From Microvirga sp. TS319 (GTDB lineage: Bacteria; Pseudomonadota; Alphaproteobacteria; Rhizobiales; Beijerinckiaceae): 64,000 nt of DNA. The notes beneath the pieces were generated by a model. That model did not search any database, was not told where the DNA came from, and saw only the letters and a program-made list of their open reading frames with translations. The stretch's first letter is position 1, and each line of letters begins with the position of its first letter. The stretch spans positions 372,001-436,000 of the forward strand of contig NZ_JBGGGT010000002.1 of the NCBI RefSeq assembly GCF_041276405.1, in the 5' to 3' direction. The position numbers were made by a program, and so were the translations under genes. Shown here piece by piece: positions 28,207 through 37,341 of this stretch.

Positions 28207-28910
28207 TCGTCGATATGCAGCCTGCCGTCGCCGAGCACGAGGCGGCGGACGTTGAGCTGATCCATGAGGCTGAAGTCGTGGGTGGCGATCACCACCGAGG
28301 TCCCGAGGCGGTTGAGTTCGATGAACAGGCGCAGCAGACGCCGGGCGAGGGAGGGATCCACGTTGCCGGTCGGCTCGTCCGCGAGCAGAAGGTCGGGCCG
28401 CACGATGAGCGCGCGGGCGATGGCCGCGCGCTGCTTCTCTCCGCCCGAGAGCACCGGCGGCAGCATATGCATGCGGTCCCCGAGGCCGACCCAGCGCAGC
28501 AATTCCACGACCTCTGCGCGATAGCTCGACTCCTCCTTGCCCTGGACGCGCAGGGGAAGGGCGACGTTCTCGTAGGTCGTCAGATGGTCGAGCAGACGGA
28601 AATCCTGGAACACCACGCCCATGCGCCGGCGAAGCCCGGTCAGCTCGTCCTTGGAGATCCGGGAGACGTCTTCGCCGAAGAGGGAGATCAGGCCCCGCGT
28701 CGGCTTGACCGAGAGCAGGATGAGGCGAAGCAGGGTGGTCTTGCCCGCGCCCGAGGGCCCTGTGAGGAACTGGAAGGAGTTCGGTTCGATGGAGAAGGTC
28801 AGGTCGCGCAGAACCTCGGGCCCCATGCCGTAACGCACGCCCACATTCTCGAAATGCACGGACGGAGCCGCCGCGCTGTCATCGAATTCCTCGTCGTAAT
28901 AGGCTCTCAC
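28203..28910 (-). CDS. ftsE: Cell division ATP-binding protein FtsE
   Basis: A 235-residue ABC ATPase with Walker A TGPSGAGKTT, signature LSGGEKQRAAIARAL and Walker B LLLADEPTGNVD, the last typical of FtsE. N-terminal 15 residues are an acidic extension. It forms a membrane complex with FtsX encoded immediately downstream. Confidence 0.92.
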   Translation of the reverse strand: MRAYYDEEFDDSAAAPSVHFENVGVRYGMGPEVLRDLTFSIEPNSFQFLTGPSGAGKTTLLRLILLSVKPTRGLISLFGEDVSRISKDELTGLRRRMGVVFQDFRLLDHLTTYENVALPLRVQGKEESSYRAEVVELLRWVGLGDRMHMLPPVLSGGEKQRAAIARALIVRPDLLLADEPTGNVDPSLARRLLRLFIELNRLGTSVVIATHDFSLMDQLNVRRLVLGDGRLHIDE

Positions 28911-29197
28911 GCGCGCCTGAATCCTCCTGAAGAAGCTGGCGAAGTAACGGACTTGAGATGTCGGTCACGGGCGATTCGCCTTGTTATCGCCCCGTCATGG
29001 TTAGCAAGCCATAAACTTGCGGGCAGACGACGCAAAGCGAAGCGCTCGTGGAACATTGACGCAGGATCCGGGTAAAGCGCTTCAAAGGCTCGGAATCGCC
29101 CGGAAAATCATTAAGTCCGTTTGACTTCCGCGCTCCGCCATGATCGACAGACGAGAGACTTTTGAGTGTTTCCGTGAATTTTCTGGACTGACAGACG

Positions 29198-29767
29198 ATG
29201 ACCGTTGCCCACCGTATCCGGGTTCTCTTCGACGAAGACGCCATCGCCAAGCGTAACGAGGCGCTGGCGAAGGAGATTGCGAACGCCAAGCCGGAGAACC
29301 TGCTCGTGGTCGCCGTCCTCAAGGGCAGCTTCATGTTCGCGGCCGACCTGATCCGTGCCCTGCACAGGACGGGCCTCGAGCCGCAGGTGGAGTTCGTGCA
29401 CCTGTCCAGCTATCTGGACGGAACCGTCTCCTCCGGTCAGGTCACTATTCTTCGCGACGTGGAGAGCGACGTGCGCGGCCGGGACGTGTTGCTCGTGGAC
29501 GATATCCTCGAATCAGGCCGCACGATCACTTTCGCCAAGGACCTGCTGATGGCCCGCGGCGCGAAGAGCGTGAAGACCGCCGTTCTCCTGGAAAAGCCCG
29601 GCAAGCGCGCCGTGAGCATCGATCCGGACTATGTCGGCTTCACCTGCCCCGACGTGTTCGTGATCGGCTACGGCATGGACGTGGCCCATTCCTACCGTCA
29701 GCTGCCGTTCGTCGGCGTTCTCGACCGCCACGACACCAATCCGGACCTGTTCGACAAGCGGGATTAG
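29198..29767 (+). CDS. hpt: Hypoxanthine phosphoribosyltransferase
   Basis: A 189-residue purine salvage enzyme making IMP or GMP from the base and PRPP. The PRPP-binding motif is VLLVDDILESGRT; LVVAVLKGSFMFAADL and VGFTCPDVFVIGYGMD are also family hallmarks. Divergent from ftsE across a 287 bp gap. Its TAG stop is shared with the edge of a palindromic element. Confidence 0.92.
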   Translation: MTVAHRIRVLFDEDAIAKRNEALAKEIANAKPENLLVVAVLKGSFMFAADLIRALHRTGLEPQVEFVHLSSYLDGTVSSGQVTILRDVESDVRGRDVLLVDDILESGRTITFAKDLLMARGAKSVKTAVLLEKPGKRAVSIDPDYVGFTCPDVFVIGYGMDVAHSYRQLPFVGVLDRHDTNPDLFDKRD

Positions 29768-29871
29768 CGCATCGGACGCGGGAAGTGGGAACCGGTTTTG
29801 CGTGAAAAGATGCTCCAAAACAGAAACTGACCGCATCGGACGTGGGTTCGATGTCACGTCCGATGCTGTCG
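29767..29871. repeat. Palindromic element, copy 4 (type C)
   Basis: Begins at the G of the hpt stop TAG; reads GCGCATCGGACGCGGGAAGT, an ACCGGTTTTGCG core, AAACAGAAACTGACCGCATC and ends TCACGTCCGATGC. It reaches the stop codon of the convergent TspO gene. Confidence 0.8.
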
Positions 29872-30381
29872 TCAGCCGTTCATCTGCCAGATCGCCCCGT
29901 TCAGGGCGGTCGCGAATATGACCCAGGCGAGATACGGCGCGAGCAGAAGGGCCGCGATCCGGTCGAGCGGCCGGAAGGCGCGCATCGTCGCCAGGATTGC
30001 GGCGACCAGGGCCAGGATGACGATGAGGCCCGCGGCCGGGCTGTGCGCGCCGAAGAAGGCGAAGGACCACAGGCAGTTCAGGGCCAGCTGCACGAAGAAC
30101 GTCGCGACGGCGCCGGAGCGGCCTGGGGTCTCCTTCGGCAGGGACAGGATCCGCCAGAGCGACAAGGCCATCAGTGCATAGAGCAGGGTCCATGCGACCG
30201 GAAAGGCCCAGTTCGGCGGCGTGAAGCCCGGCTTTTCCAGACCGGCGTACCAGGCGGGAACGTTCGGGCCGGTGACGAGGCTTCCCGCCACCCCGACGGC
30301 CATGACCGGGAGCACCGCGATCAGGAGCTTCTGGAACGGCGGCGTTGCATGGCTGCCCGGCATCGTTTGATCTGTCCGCAT
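29872..30381 (-). CDS. tspO: TspO/MBR family membrane protein
   Basis: A 169-residue protein with five transmembrane helices and TspO motifs: WYAGLEKPGFTPPNWAFPV, ALMALSLWRI and QLALNCLWSFAFFG, ALNGAIWQMN at the end. The family binds porphyrins and other ligands and in alphaproteobacteria modulates photopigment or stress genes. The start has AAGGAAC upstream. Divergent from the PLP enzyme. Confidence 0.9.
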   Translation of the reverse strand: MRTDQTMPGSHATPPFQKLLIAVLPVMAVGVAGSLVTGPNVPAWYAGLEKPGFTPPNWAFPVAWTLLYALMALSLWRILSLPKETPGRSGAVATFFVQLALNCLWSFAFFGAHSPAAGLIVILALVAAILATMRAFRPLDRIAALLLAPYLAWVIFATALNGAIWQMNG

Positions 30382-30453
30382 CCTCGAAGTTCCTTTATGT
30401 CGGCTGCATCGTTTCCAGGTGACGAAACCAGTCACGCTTTTGGAGGTTCCCCC

Positions 30454-31605
30454 ATGTCGTCGCGTTCCCCTTGGTCGAAGCGTAGCCTGACCGCCCAGGC
30501 GATGGGCCATGTGGATCCCCTTACGAAGGCGATCGTGCCTCCGATCCATCTGGCGACCACCTATATCCGCGACGAGGACAACGGCTATTCCTCCGGCTTT
30601 GTCTACGGCCGCCCGGACAACGCTACGATCCGCGAGGCGGAGGAGGTGCTGGCCATGCTGGAGGAGGCGGAAGCCGGGGCTCTGCTGTTCTCCTCGGGAA
30701 TGGCAGCGGCCACCGCCGTGTTCCAGGCTCTCGATCCCGGCGATCACATCGTCGCCTCCAAGGTGATGTACTGGGCCCTTCGCAGCTGGCTGATGACGGA
30801 GGCCGTCCGCTGGGGGCTTCACGTCGACTTCGTGGAGACGGACGATCTCGATGCCGTGCGCGCCGCCGTGATCCCGGGCCGCACCAAGCTGATCTGGGCC
30901 GAGACGCCGTCCAATCCGCTCTGGACCATCACCGACATCGCGGCCGTGGCCGAGATCGCCCATGCGGCAGGCGCACGGCTGGCGGTCGATTCCACGACCG
31001 CCTCGCCGATCCATACGCGGCCGCTGACCTTTGGCGCCGACATCGTGATGCATGCGGCCACGAAGGTGCTCAACGGCCACTCTGACGTGGTGGCGGGCGC
31101 GCTCGCGGGCGCCAAGGCCGATGCGTTCTGGGCAAAGGTCGCCTCCATCCGCAAGATGCAGGGAGCGATCCTCGGCCCCTTCGAGGCCTATCTGCTCATG
31201 CGCGGCATGCGCACGCTCCATGTGCGCGCGGCGGCTCAGGCGAAAAACGCGCTCGACCTCGCGCAGCGCTTCTCCGTGCATCCGAAGGTGGCGCGGGTGC
31301 TCTATCCCGGCCTGCCGCAGCATCCCGGCCACGATATCGCCAGCCGGCAGATGGAAGGCGGCTTCGGCTACATGCTGTCCATCCAGGTGGCCGACGGAGA
31401 GGCCGCCGCGATCAGGACGGCCGCGCAGGTGCGCCTGTGGAAAAGGGCTACGTCGCTTGGCGGCGTCGAGAGCCTCATCGAGCATCGCGCCTCCATCGAA
31501 GGCCCCGGCACGCCTTGTCCGCCGGACCTCCTGCGTCTGTCCACCGGCATCGAGGACGTGGAGGACCTTTACCGCGATCTCGACGAGGCGCTCAGGGCAT
31601 CCTGA
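30454..31605 (+). CDS. Cystathionine gamma-synthase-family PLP enzyme
   Basis: A 383-residue Cys/Met metabolism PLP enzyme: YGRPDNATIREAEEVLAMLE, ALLFSSGMAA, WAETPSNPLW, the cofactor Lys in MHAATKVLNGHSD and SLGGVESLIEHRAS. It could act as cystathionine gamma-synthase, beta-lyase or O-acylhomoserine sulfhydrylase; sequence alone does not separate these. The start has a strong GGAGG. Confidence 0.85.
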   Translation: MSSRSPWSKRSLTAQAMGHVDPLTKAIVPPIHLATTYIRDEDNGYSSGFVYGRPDNATIREAEEVLAMLEEAEAGALLFSSGMAAATAVFQALDPGDHIVASKVMYWALRSWLMTEAVRWGLHVDFVETDDLDAVRAAVIPGRTKLIWAETPSNPLWTITDIAAVAEIAHAAGARLAVDSTTASPIHTRPLTFGADIVMHAATKVLNGHSDVVAGALAGAKADAFWAKVASIRKMQGAILGPFEAYLLMRGMRTLHVRAAAQAKNALDLAQRFSVHPKVARVLYPGLPQHPGHDIASRQMEGGFGYMLSIQVADGEAAAIRTAAQVRLWKRATSLGGVESLIEHRASIEGPGTPCPPDLLRLSTGIEDVEDLYRDLDEALRAS

Positions 31606-31624
31606 GACATTCCTCCCGTTATGA

Positions 31625-31745
31625 GCCTCTCACGTCATGGCCGCACTCGGTGCGGCCATCCACGTCTTCACGAATCGTAGCGCCCTCAAGACGTGGATTC
31701 CCGGGACAAGCCCGGGGAACACGGGGAGGCGCCGAGATGACGGAG
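31625..31745. repeat. Second dispersed repeat family, copy
   Basis: CGTCATGGCCGCACTCGG, GGCCATCCACGTCTTC, then CAAGACGTGGATTCCCGGG and ACAAGCCCGGGGAACACGG: a long interrupted inverted repeat located 20 bp after the PLP enzyme stop. It matches the architecture at 23.0 and 45.8 kb. Confidence 0.6.
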
Positions 31746-31847
31746 TGGAGATGCCGCCCGGACCCTTGAGCCGGCTATCTTGATCCTGTCATAAAAGTTG
31801 TGCTCTCCTCTGCTTTAGGAACATCGTTCCACAAGGGGAAGCCGTCC

Positions 31848-33791
31848 ATGACATCGTCGATCACTCGCCGCCGCGTCCTTCAAACCGGCGTGGCCGCCGC
31901 CGCTCTCACCGGCCTGCCGCATTTCGCCTGGGCGGCCGGCCCAGTGGTGAAACTACGCATCCTGGAGACCACCGATCTCCACGTGAACATCTTCCCCTAC
32001 GACTACTATCGCGACGCGCCCGACGACACGGTCGGCCTGGCGCGCACGGCGACTCTCGTGAAGGCGGTACGGGCCGAGGCGAAGAACAGCCTGCTCTTCG
32101 ACAATGGCGACATCATCCAGGGTTCGCCGCTCGGCGATTACGTGTCTTATCGCAAGGGCATGAAGAAGGGCGACGTGCATCCCATCGTGGCCGCCATGAA
32201 CACCCTGAGCTACGATTGCGGAACGCTCGGCAATCACGAGTTCAATTACGGCCTGGAATTCCTGCAGAATTCCCTGGGGGCTGCGAAATTCCCGGTCGTC
32301 TGCGCCAACGCGGTCAAGGCGGACGGCGAGACCCTCTACAAGCCCTGGCTCGTTCTCGACCGCGAACTCGTCGACGAGTCGGGCGCGAAGCAGAAGCTGA
32401 AGATCGGCGTGATCGGCTTCGTGCCGCCGCAGATCGTCCAGTGGGACAAGGCCAATCTCGACGGCAGGGTCACTACCATCGACATCGTGGATGCGGCGAA
32501 CAGGCATGTACCCGATCTCAAGAAGACGGGCGCCGACATCGTCGTCGCGCTCTGCCATTCCGGCATCGCGGGCGGCGAGCGCAAAGGGGGCGAGGAGAAC
32601 GCGGCGCTCCATCTCGCCAAGGTCGACGGCATCGACGTGATCCTCACCGGCCACCAGCACTTCGTGTTTCCCGGCGGTAAGGAGTTCAACAATATCGAGG
32701 GTGTCGACGTGCAGAAGGGGACGCTGCACGGCAAACCCGCCGTCATGGCCGGCTTCTGGGGCAGCCATCTCGGCCTCATCGACCTCGATCTCGTGAAGGA
32801 CGGGGATTCCTGGAAGGTCGCGCAGTTCCGCACCGAGGCACGTCCGATCTACGACCGCGTTGACCGCAAGGTGGTGGCGAAGGTGGATTCGGAAGCGGGC
32901 GTGCTGGCGGCCGCCCAGGCCGATCACGATGCGACGCTCAAATACGTGCGCGAGCCCGTCGGATCCACGGCGGTTCCAATCCACTCCTACTTCTCCCTGG
33001 TCTCCGACGACGCATCCGTGAAGCTCGTCGCCGAGGCGCAGGCCTGGTACGTCGCGGATCAGCTCAAGACCTCACCCTTCAAGGACCTACCAATCCTCTC
33101 GGCGGCTGCTCCCTTCAAGGCGGGCGGCCGCGGCGGCCCGAACTACTTCACCGACATCAAGCCCGGCCCGCTCGCCATCAAGGACATGGCGGATATCTAC
33201 ATCTATCCGAATACGATCCGCGTCGTGAAGGTGACGGGCGCACAGGTACGCGAATGGTTGGAGCGGTCCGCCGGCATCTATAACCAGATCGATCCGGCGA
33301 AAGGCGGCGAGCAGGATCTCGTCAACGCGAAGTTCCCCGCCTACAACTTCGACGTCATCGCGGGCGTGCAGTACAAGATCGATCCGACCCAGGCCTCGCG
33401 CTACGACGACAACGGCAAGGTCGTGAATGCCGATGCGCACCGCATCAAGGACCTGACCTACAACGGCAAGCCGGTGGCGGAGGATCAACAGTTCCTCGTG
33501 GTGACGAACAATTACCGCGCGGGCGGCGGCGGCAACTTCCCCGGCAACGATGGCAACACCATCGTGTTCGAGGCGCCCGACCTCACTCGCGATGCGATCA
33601 TGCGCTACATCGTCGAGAAGAAGGAAGTCGCGCCGAAGGCCGACGGTTCCTGGTCGCTCGCCGTGCCTGCGGGCGTCACCATGACCTTTACCACCGGCCC
33701 GAACGCCGCCGCGTATCAGCCGGCGGGCATCAAGGTCGAGAAGATGGGCGATGCTCCCGAAGGGTTCGTCAAATACCGCGTCGTCGGTTGA
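31848..33791 (+). CDS. cpdB: 2',3'-cyclic-nucleotide phosphodiesterase / 3'-nucleotidase
   Basis: A 647-residue exported enzyme that salvages nucleotides in the periplasm. A twin-arginine signal (ITRRRVLQTGVAAAAL, cleavage near WAA) precedes a calcineurin-like domain with ETTDLHVN, DNGDIIQGSPL, GNHEFNYGLEF, CHSGI and TGHQHFVFPG metal-binding motifs, then a 5'-nucleotidase C-terminal domain (AAPFKAGGRGG, NNYRAGGGGNFPG). Start chosen at 31848 with AAGGGGAAG upstream. Followed by a strong terminator. Confidence 0.92.
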   Translation: MTSSITRRRVLQTGVAAAALTGLPHFAWAAGPVVKLRILETTDLHVNIFPYDYYRDAPDDTVGLARTATLVKAVRAEAKNSLLFDNGDIIQGSPLGDYVSYRKGMKKGDVHPIVAAMNTLSYDCGTLGNHEFNYGLEFLQNSLGAAKFPVVCANAVKADGETLYKPWLVLDRELVDESGAKQKLKIGVIGFVPPQIVQWDKANLDGRVTTIDIVDAANRHVPDLKKTGADIVVALCHSGIAGGERKGGEENAALHLAKVDGIDVILTGHQHFVFPGGKEFNNIEGVDVQKGTLHGKPAVMAGFWGSHLGLIDLDLVKDGDSWKVAQFRTEARPIYDRVDRKVVAKVDSEAGVLAAAQADHDATLKYVREPVGSTAVPIHSYFSLVSDDASVKLVAEAQAWYVADQLKTSPFKDLPILSAAAPFKAGGRGGPNYFTDIKPGPLAIKDMADIYIYPNTIRVVKVTGAQVREWLERSAGIYNQIDPAKGGEQDLVNAKFPAYNFDVIAGVQYKIDPTQASRYDDNGKVVNADAHRIKDLTYNGKPVAEDQQFLVVTNNYRAGGGGNFPGNDGNTIVFEAPDLTRDAIMRYIVEKKEVAPKADGSWSLAVPAGVTMTFTTGPNAAAYQPAGIKVEKMGDAPEGFVKYRVVG

Positions 33792-33810
33792 TTGTCCCGA
33801 GAGGGTGACG

Positions 33811-33845
33811 GGAAGCGGCCGGGTTCAGCCCGGCCGCTTCCGTTT
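33811..33845 (+). terminator. Rho-independent terminator of cpdB
   Basis: A 13 bp stem GGAAGCGGCCGGG / CCCGGCCGCTTCC with TTCAG loop and a short GTTT tail, directly before palindromic element copy 5. Confidence 0.75.
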
Positions 33846-33846
33846 A

Positions 33847-33946
33847 GAGCATCGGACGCAAAAGTGGGAACCGGTTTTGCGGGGAAAGATGCTCAAGACC
33901 ATAGCCTGACGGCATCGGACGTGGGTTCGATGTCGCTGCCGATGCT
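33847..33946. repeat. Palindromic element, copy 5 (type C)
   Basis: Starts after TTTA with GAGCATCGGACGCAAAAGTG, continues with ACCGGTTTTGCG and ends GATGTCGCTGCCGATGCTGG. The remainder of the 371 bp gap (34000-34162) is unusually AT-rich and probably carries the promoter of the next gene. Confidence 0.8.
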
Positions 33947-34162
33947 GGAGCGCCATGCGTCTTTGTGTCCAGCCCTCACTTTTGAGGCAATTCTGCCAAG
34001 GCGCAGAAGGAATTTTCAGGATGTGGTTGGTCAGCCGAATCGGGTTTGATGAATATTTGTTCATCGTCAAGTCTATGATGAGGCTTGTCGCTTTGTTAAA
34101 CCAATTGAATTCGAATGAACTACGTACATCTCTTGGTTTAAGATTATATTCTTTGTTGATCT

Positions 34163-34885
34163 ATGCCTTTCCAGTCCCGGAACATCGCTGCCGCGCTCGT
34201 TTGTCTTCTTGCCTCTGCGTCTGCGGCTCAGGCGCTTGAGGACGGCGGAGGCATCACGGCCGAAAGCCAGCCTTGGACGATCGACGATGTCGTCGCCCGC
34301 CGCGTGAAAGCTCCAGGAACCGCCTTTTCGCTGAGCCGCACCCAGACATGGGCAAGCGGCCTCGTTCCGTCGGGCATCCCTGCCTTCACGCCATCCCCCG
34401 TCGACAGGACCCTCGGGGCGAAGCTGCAGCCCTTTCACGATTGGAATTTTCTGATCGGCACGGAGCTCACCCGCGGCGGCGGGGAGGGCGGGTTCCTGTC
34501 GTCGAAGGCGATGTGGGAATCGTCCTGGTCGCAGGATGTGGAGAGGTTTGGGGGGCTCACATTCGGCCTCTCGACGACAGGCTCCGTCAGCAACGCACAG
34601 GCCGATTATCTCCAATCGTTCAGCGGGAGTCTGAACCTGCCTCTGGATCTGCCTCTGAATGCATGGAACCTGGAACTCCGGTTTTCGCCCAACATGAACC
34701 TGGATGTCTCGAAGGGAGCTCTCAGCTCGAATCTGATGTCGGAGCTCGTCGGGCAGACGGTGCTCAGCCCTCAGAACGGCGCGTTCCGATCGGTGCTCGA
34801 CGTGTCGGTCGGGTATAATCTCGCCCCTGATGCGCGCCCGGCCGCATCGGCCCGGATGCAGCTCACGATATCGCCGAAGCTGTGA
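34163..34885 (+). CDS. Secreted hypothetical protein, possible outer-membrane beta-barrel
   Basis: A 240-residue protein with a Sec signal peptide (IAAALVCLLASASAAQA) and alternating hydrophobic strands ending in a C-terminal strand (RMQLTISPKL), which suggests a small outer-membrane barrel. I do not recognise a family. It lies downstream of an AT-rich stretch unlike the surrounding DNA, so acquisition by transfer is possible but unproven. Confidence 0.6.
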   Translation: MPFQSRNIAAALVCLLASASAAQALEDGGGITAESQPWTIDDVVARRVKAPGTAFSLSRTQTWASGLVPSGIPAFTPSPVDRTLGAKLQPFHDWNFLIGTELTRGGGEGGFLSSKAMWESSWSQDVERFGGLTFGLSTTGSVSNAQADYLQSFSGSLNLPLDLPLNAWNLELRFSPNMNLDVSKGALSSNLMSELVGQTVLSPQNGAFRSVLDVSVGYNLAPDARPAASARMQLTISPKL

Positions 34886-34904
34886 AGGGAAACTGCGCTG
34901 CCCG

Positions 34905-35792
34905 TCAGGGGAGCGTGATCACGTCGCTGGGGTTGGGGTGCGGTTCGTCGTCGAGGCGCCTCTGCTTCGCGGCCAGGATGGTTCCGTTCAGTTCCCCGCC
35001 GAACAGAAAAATCGCCCCCAGCGTGTAGAGAAAGATCAGCGCCACCATGGCGGTGGCGAGTCCGCCATAGGTGGACGCGTAGGCGCCGGGATAATAATCG
35101 AGATACCAGCTGAATCCGAAGCCTCCGAGGAGCCACAGGACCAGCGTGACGCAGACGCCCGGCACCAGGGAGCGGAACGTGCGGCGCCCGGCCGGGACGA
35201 GCTTGTGCGCCATCGTCAGTCCAGCCACGATGATCAGGGTTGCGATACCCAGGCGGAGGAACCCGACCAGGGCGTCGAACGGCTCGAGAGCGGGCAGCCA
35301 CCACAGGACCCCGCGCCAGATGAAGGGCCCGAGGACCACGAGGAGAGCCATGGCCATGAGCACGAAGGCTCCGCCGATCACGAAGGCGATGGATTCGAGG
35401 CGCGTCAGCCACCAGGCGCGCGTTTCGCGCACGTTGTAGGCGCGGTTCAAGCCGACCCGGAGGCTCTCCACGCCGCTCGAGGCGAAATAGAGGGTCAGAA
35501 CGACGCCCAGGGTCAGGACGTCGCTGCGCCGTCCTGTCAGGATGTTGTGAACCTCTCCGGCGATAGGACCGGCGATCTCCCGCGGCCACGCTTCGAGGAT
35601 GAGGTCCGCCACCTCGTCGGCCAAACTGCCCGTGCCGAAGACGCTCGCCAGGGCCGTGACCAGGATGAGGAACGGGAAGAACGACGTGAGCACCGACAGC
35701 GCGATATGGCTTGCGATCGCCCACGCATCGTGCAGCACGAACCGGTTCATCGTGATCGCAAGCAGTTCGAGGAAAAGACGCAGACGTTTCAA
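34905..35792 (-). CDS. YihY/BrkB family membrane protein
   Basis: A 295-residue protein with six transmembrane helices and the family pattern AWAIASHIALSVLTSFFPFL, SSGVESLRVGLNRAYNV, AWWLTRLESIAFV, STYGGLATAMVALIFLY and GGELNG. Function is unsettled (earlier called virulence factor BrkB or RNase BN). Homologues usually begin MKRLRLFLELL; here a TTG at 35792 gives that start, with GGAG eight bases upstream. An ATG at 35750 is the alternative. Upstream in the same frame lies a 12 bp tandem repeat. Confidence 0.8.
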   Translation of the reverse strand: MKRLRLFLELLAITMNRFVLHDAWAIASHIALSVLTSFFPFLILVTALASVFGTGSLADEVADLILEAWPREIAGPIAGEVHNILTGRRSDVLTLGVVLTLYFASSGVESLRVGLNRAYNVRETRAWWLTRLESIAFVIGGAFVLMAMALLVVLGPFIWRGVLWWLPALEPFDALVGFLRLGIATLIIVAGLTMAHKLVPAGRRTFRSLVPGVCVTLVLWLLGGFGFSWYLDYYPGAYASTYGGLATAMVALIFLYTLGAIFLFGGELNGTILAAKQRRLDDEPHPNPSDVITLP

Positions 35793-35854
35793 AGGCAGGG
35801 CTCCAGACTGCTGGAGATGGTGTGGCGGAGGGCAGGCGAGGCAAGGTTCATGGC

Positions 35855-35902
35855 TTGGTTCATCGCTTGGTCCATCTCTTGGTCCATCTCTTGGTCTTGG
35901 CG
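35855..35902. repeat. 12 bp tandem repeat, four units
   Basis: Units TTGGTTCATCGC, TTGGTCCATCTC (twice, identical) and TTGGTCTTGGCG, upstream of the BrkB-like gene. It lies in the 460 bp gap 35793-36252, which otherwise contains palindromic element copy 6 and no convincing gene. Confidence 0.75.
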
Positions 35903-36136
35903 TAGACTTTGCCCGAACCCTCTTAAACGGCAAAGCTGCCGTTCGTTCCGTCCTGCCCCTGCGAGCGCCCAAGGTCGGTCCGATCCATGCAATGTCCCGC
36001 GATGGGTTTTCGAGGGAAGGCCCATGTCCAGCTTCGCGGCCGTTGTCTACCGAAAAACTGGTTCTTCCGCGCGGCCTCGCCAATTTCGATGCTACCCGGC
36101 TAAAGCATGGCTGTGCTCGGGCGCGTGGCTCGGCTA

Positions 36137-36213
36137 GAGCATCGGACGTGAAAAGTGGAATCCACTTTGGGGTCGAATCCGATGCTCCTTCCTAAAGGAG
36201 CGCATCGTCGATG
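36137..36213. repeat. Palindromic element, copy 6 (A plus partial B)
   Basis: Preceded by CTA: GAGCATCGGACGTGAAAAGT ... GAATCCGATGCTC, spacer CTTCCTAAAG, then GAGCGCATCG and a shortened B module. It lies 40 bp upstream of the DMT transporter start. Confidence 0.8.
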
Positions 36214-36252
36214 CGGGCCTTCGGTTCCGCAGGATGCACCAGGACCTTGCCG

Positions 36253-37107
36253 ATGCTGACCCGCCTTGCTCCCCCCCTCTTCGTGGTCATCTGGGCCACC
36301 GGCTTCATCGTCGCGCGGATCGTGGCGCCCCATGCCGAGCCGCTCACCTTTCTGCTGGTGCGCTACGTTCTGGCGCTGCTGGTGCTCGGCGGGATCGTCC
36401 TGGCGGTGCGTGCGCCCTGGCCTCGCCACTCCCGTGAATGGGGGCAGGCCATGGTGGCGGGCGTCCTCCTGCACGGTTTCTATCTCGGCGGCGTATTCTG
36501 GTCGGTGAAACATGGGCTGCCGGCAGGCATCTCCGCCCTGGTCGCGGGGCTTCAGCCCCTGGTGACGGCCGCTCTGGCCGGGCCTCTTCTCGGAGAGAAG
36601 GTGTCCGGCCGCAAATGGGCCGGGATCCTCACCGGGCTCGCCGGGGCCTCCCTCGTGGTCGCGCCCAAGATCGGCGACGGCGGGGTGCCGCCTCTGGCGC
36701 TTGGGGTCTGCTTCTTCGGCATGCTGTCGATCACCCTCGGGACGATCTGGCAGAAGCGGACCGGCCACACCCTGGACCTGCGCGTGAATGCCCTGGTGCA
36801 ATATGTGGGGGCTGCCCTTGTGACCCTACCCCTCGTTCTGCTGCTGGAGGAGGGCCGGATCGAATTCACGCCATCGCTCATAGGGGCGATGGCCTGGGCC
36901 GTGTTCGGCCTGTCCGTCGGAGCGATCGGGCTTCTGCTTTACCTGATCCGGCAGGGAGCGGTCGTGGGCGTGGCGACGCTGCTTTATCTCGTTCCGCCCG
37001 TGGCCGCCCTCATGGCTTTCGTCCTGTTCGGGGAAACCTTGAGCCTCGTGCAGATGATCGGCATGGCCCTCGCCGCAACGGGAGTCGCCGTCGCGAGCCG
37101 CAGCTGA
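36253..37107 (+). CDS. EamA/DMT-family transporter
   Basis: A 284-residue protein with ten transmembrane helices in two EamA repeats (FVVIWATGFIVARIVAPHAEP and PVAALMAFVLFGETLSL). Such proteins export or import small metabolites, often amino acids or precursors; substrate not inferable. The ATG at 36253 has AGGA upstream and begins at the first helix. Confidence 0.85.
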   Translation: MLTRLAPPLFVVIWATGFIVARIVAPHAEPLTFLLVRYVLALLVLGGIVLAVRAPWPRHSREWGQAMVAGVLLHGFYLGGVFWSVKHGLPAGISALVAGLQPLVTAALAGPLLGEKVSGRKWAGILTGLAGASLVVAPKIGDGGVPPLALGVCFFGMLSITLGTIWQKRTGHTLDLRVNALVQYVGAALVTLPLVLLLEEGRIEFTPSLIGAMAWAVFGLSVGAIGLLLYLIRQGAVVGVATLLYLVPPVAALMAFVLFGETLSLVQMIGMALAATGVAVASRS

Positions 37108-37111
37108 GCAG

Positions 37112-37146
37112 GGCAAAAGAAAGCCCCAGGTCCTCAGACCCGGGGC
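37112..37146 (-). terminator. Rho-independent terminator (minus strand)
   Basis: Read on the minus strand, GCCCCGGGTCTGAGGACCTG... forms a hairpin closing with GGGGC and is followed by TTTCTTTT. It ends the 55-residue gene and faces the DMT transporter. Confidence 0.65.
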
Positions 37147-37161
37147 CGATCTCTCCCGATG

Positions 37162-37329
37162 TTACTTCGTGATCTTCACGGAAACCGGATCGCTGGCCGG
37201 AAAGGTCTCTTCCACGCCTTCATCGAGCTTCTCGTCGAGGGATTCCTTGGAGTTTTCCGGCAGCTTATCGTCCTTCGGGACGGTCTTGCCGGCCGATTCG
37301 TCCTGCTTGTTGTGAATCTTCTCGTTCAT
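37162..37329 (-). CDS. Small acidic protein, 55 residues
   Basis: A short, charged, probably disordered protein ending GVEETFPASDPVSVKITK. The ETFPASDP motif recurs in small uncharacterised proteobacterial proteins, often stress-associated in my recollection. The ATG at 37329 has GGAG ten bases upstream. The frame stays open upstream through an 18 bp tandem repeat, but no good start is there. It has its own terminator. Confidence 0.7.
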   Translation of the reverse strand: MNEKIHNKQDESAGKTVPKDDKLPENSKESLDEKLDEGVEETFPASDPVSVKITK

Positions 37330-37341
37330 GTCGTGTCTCCA

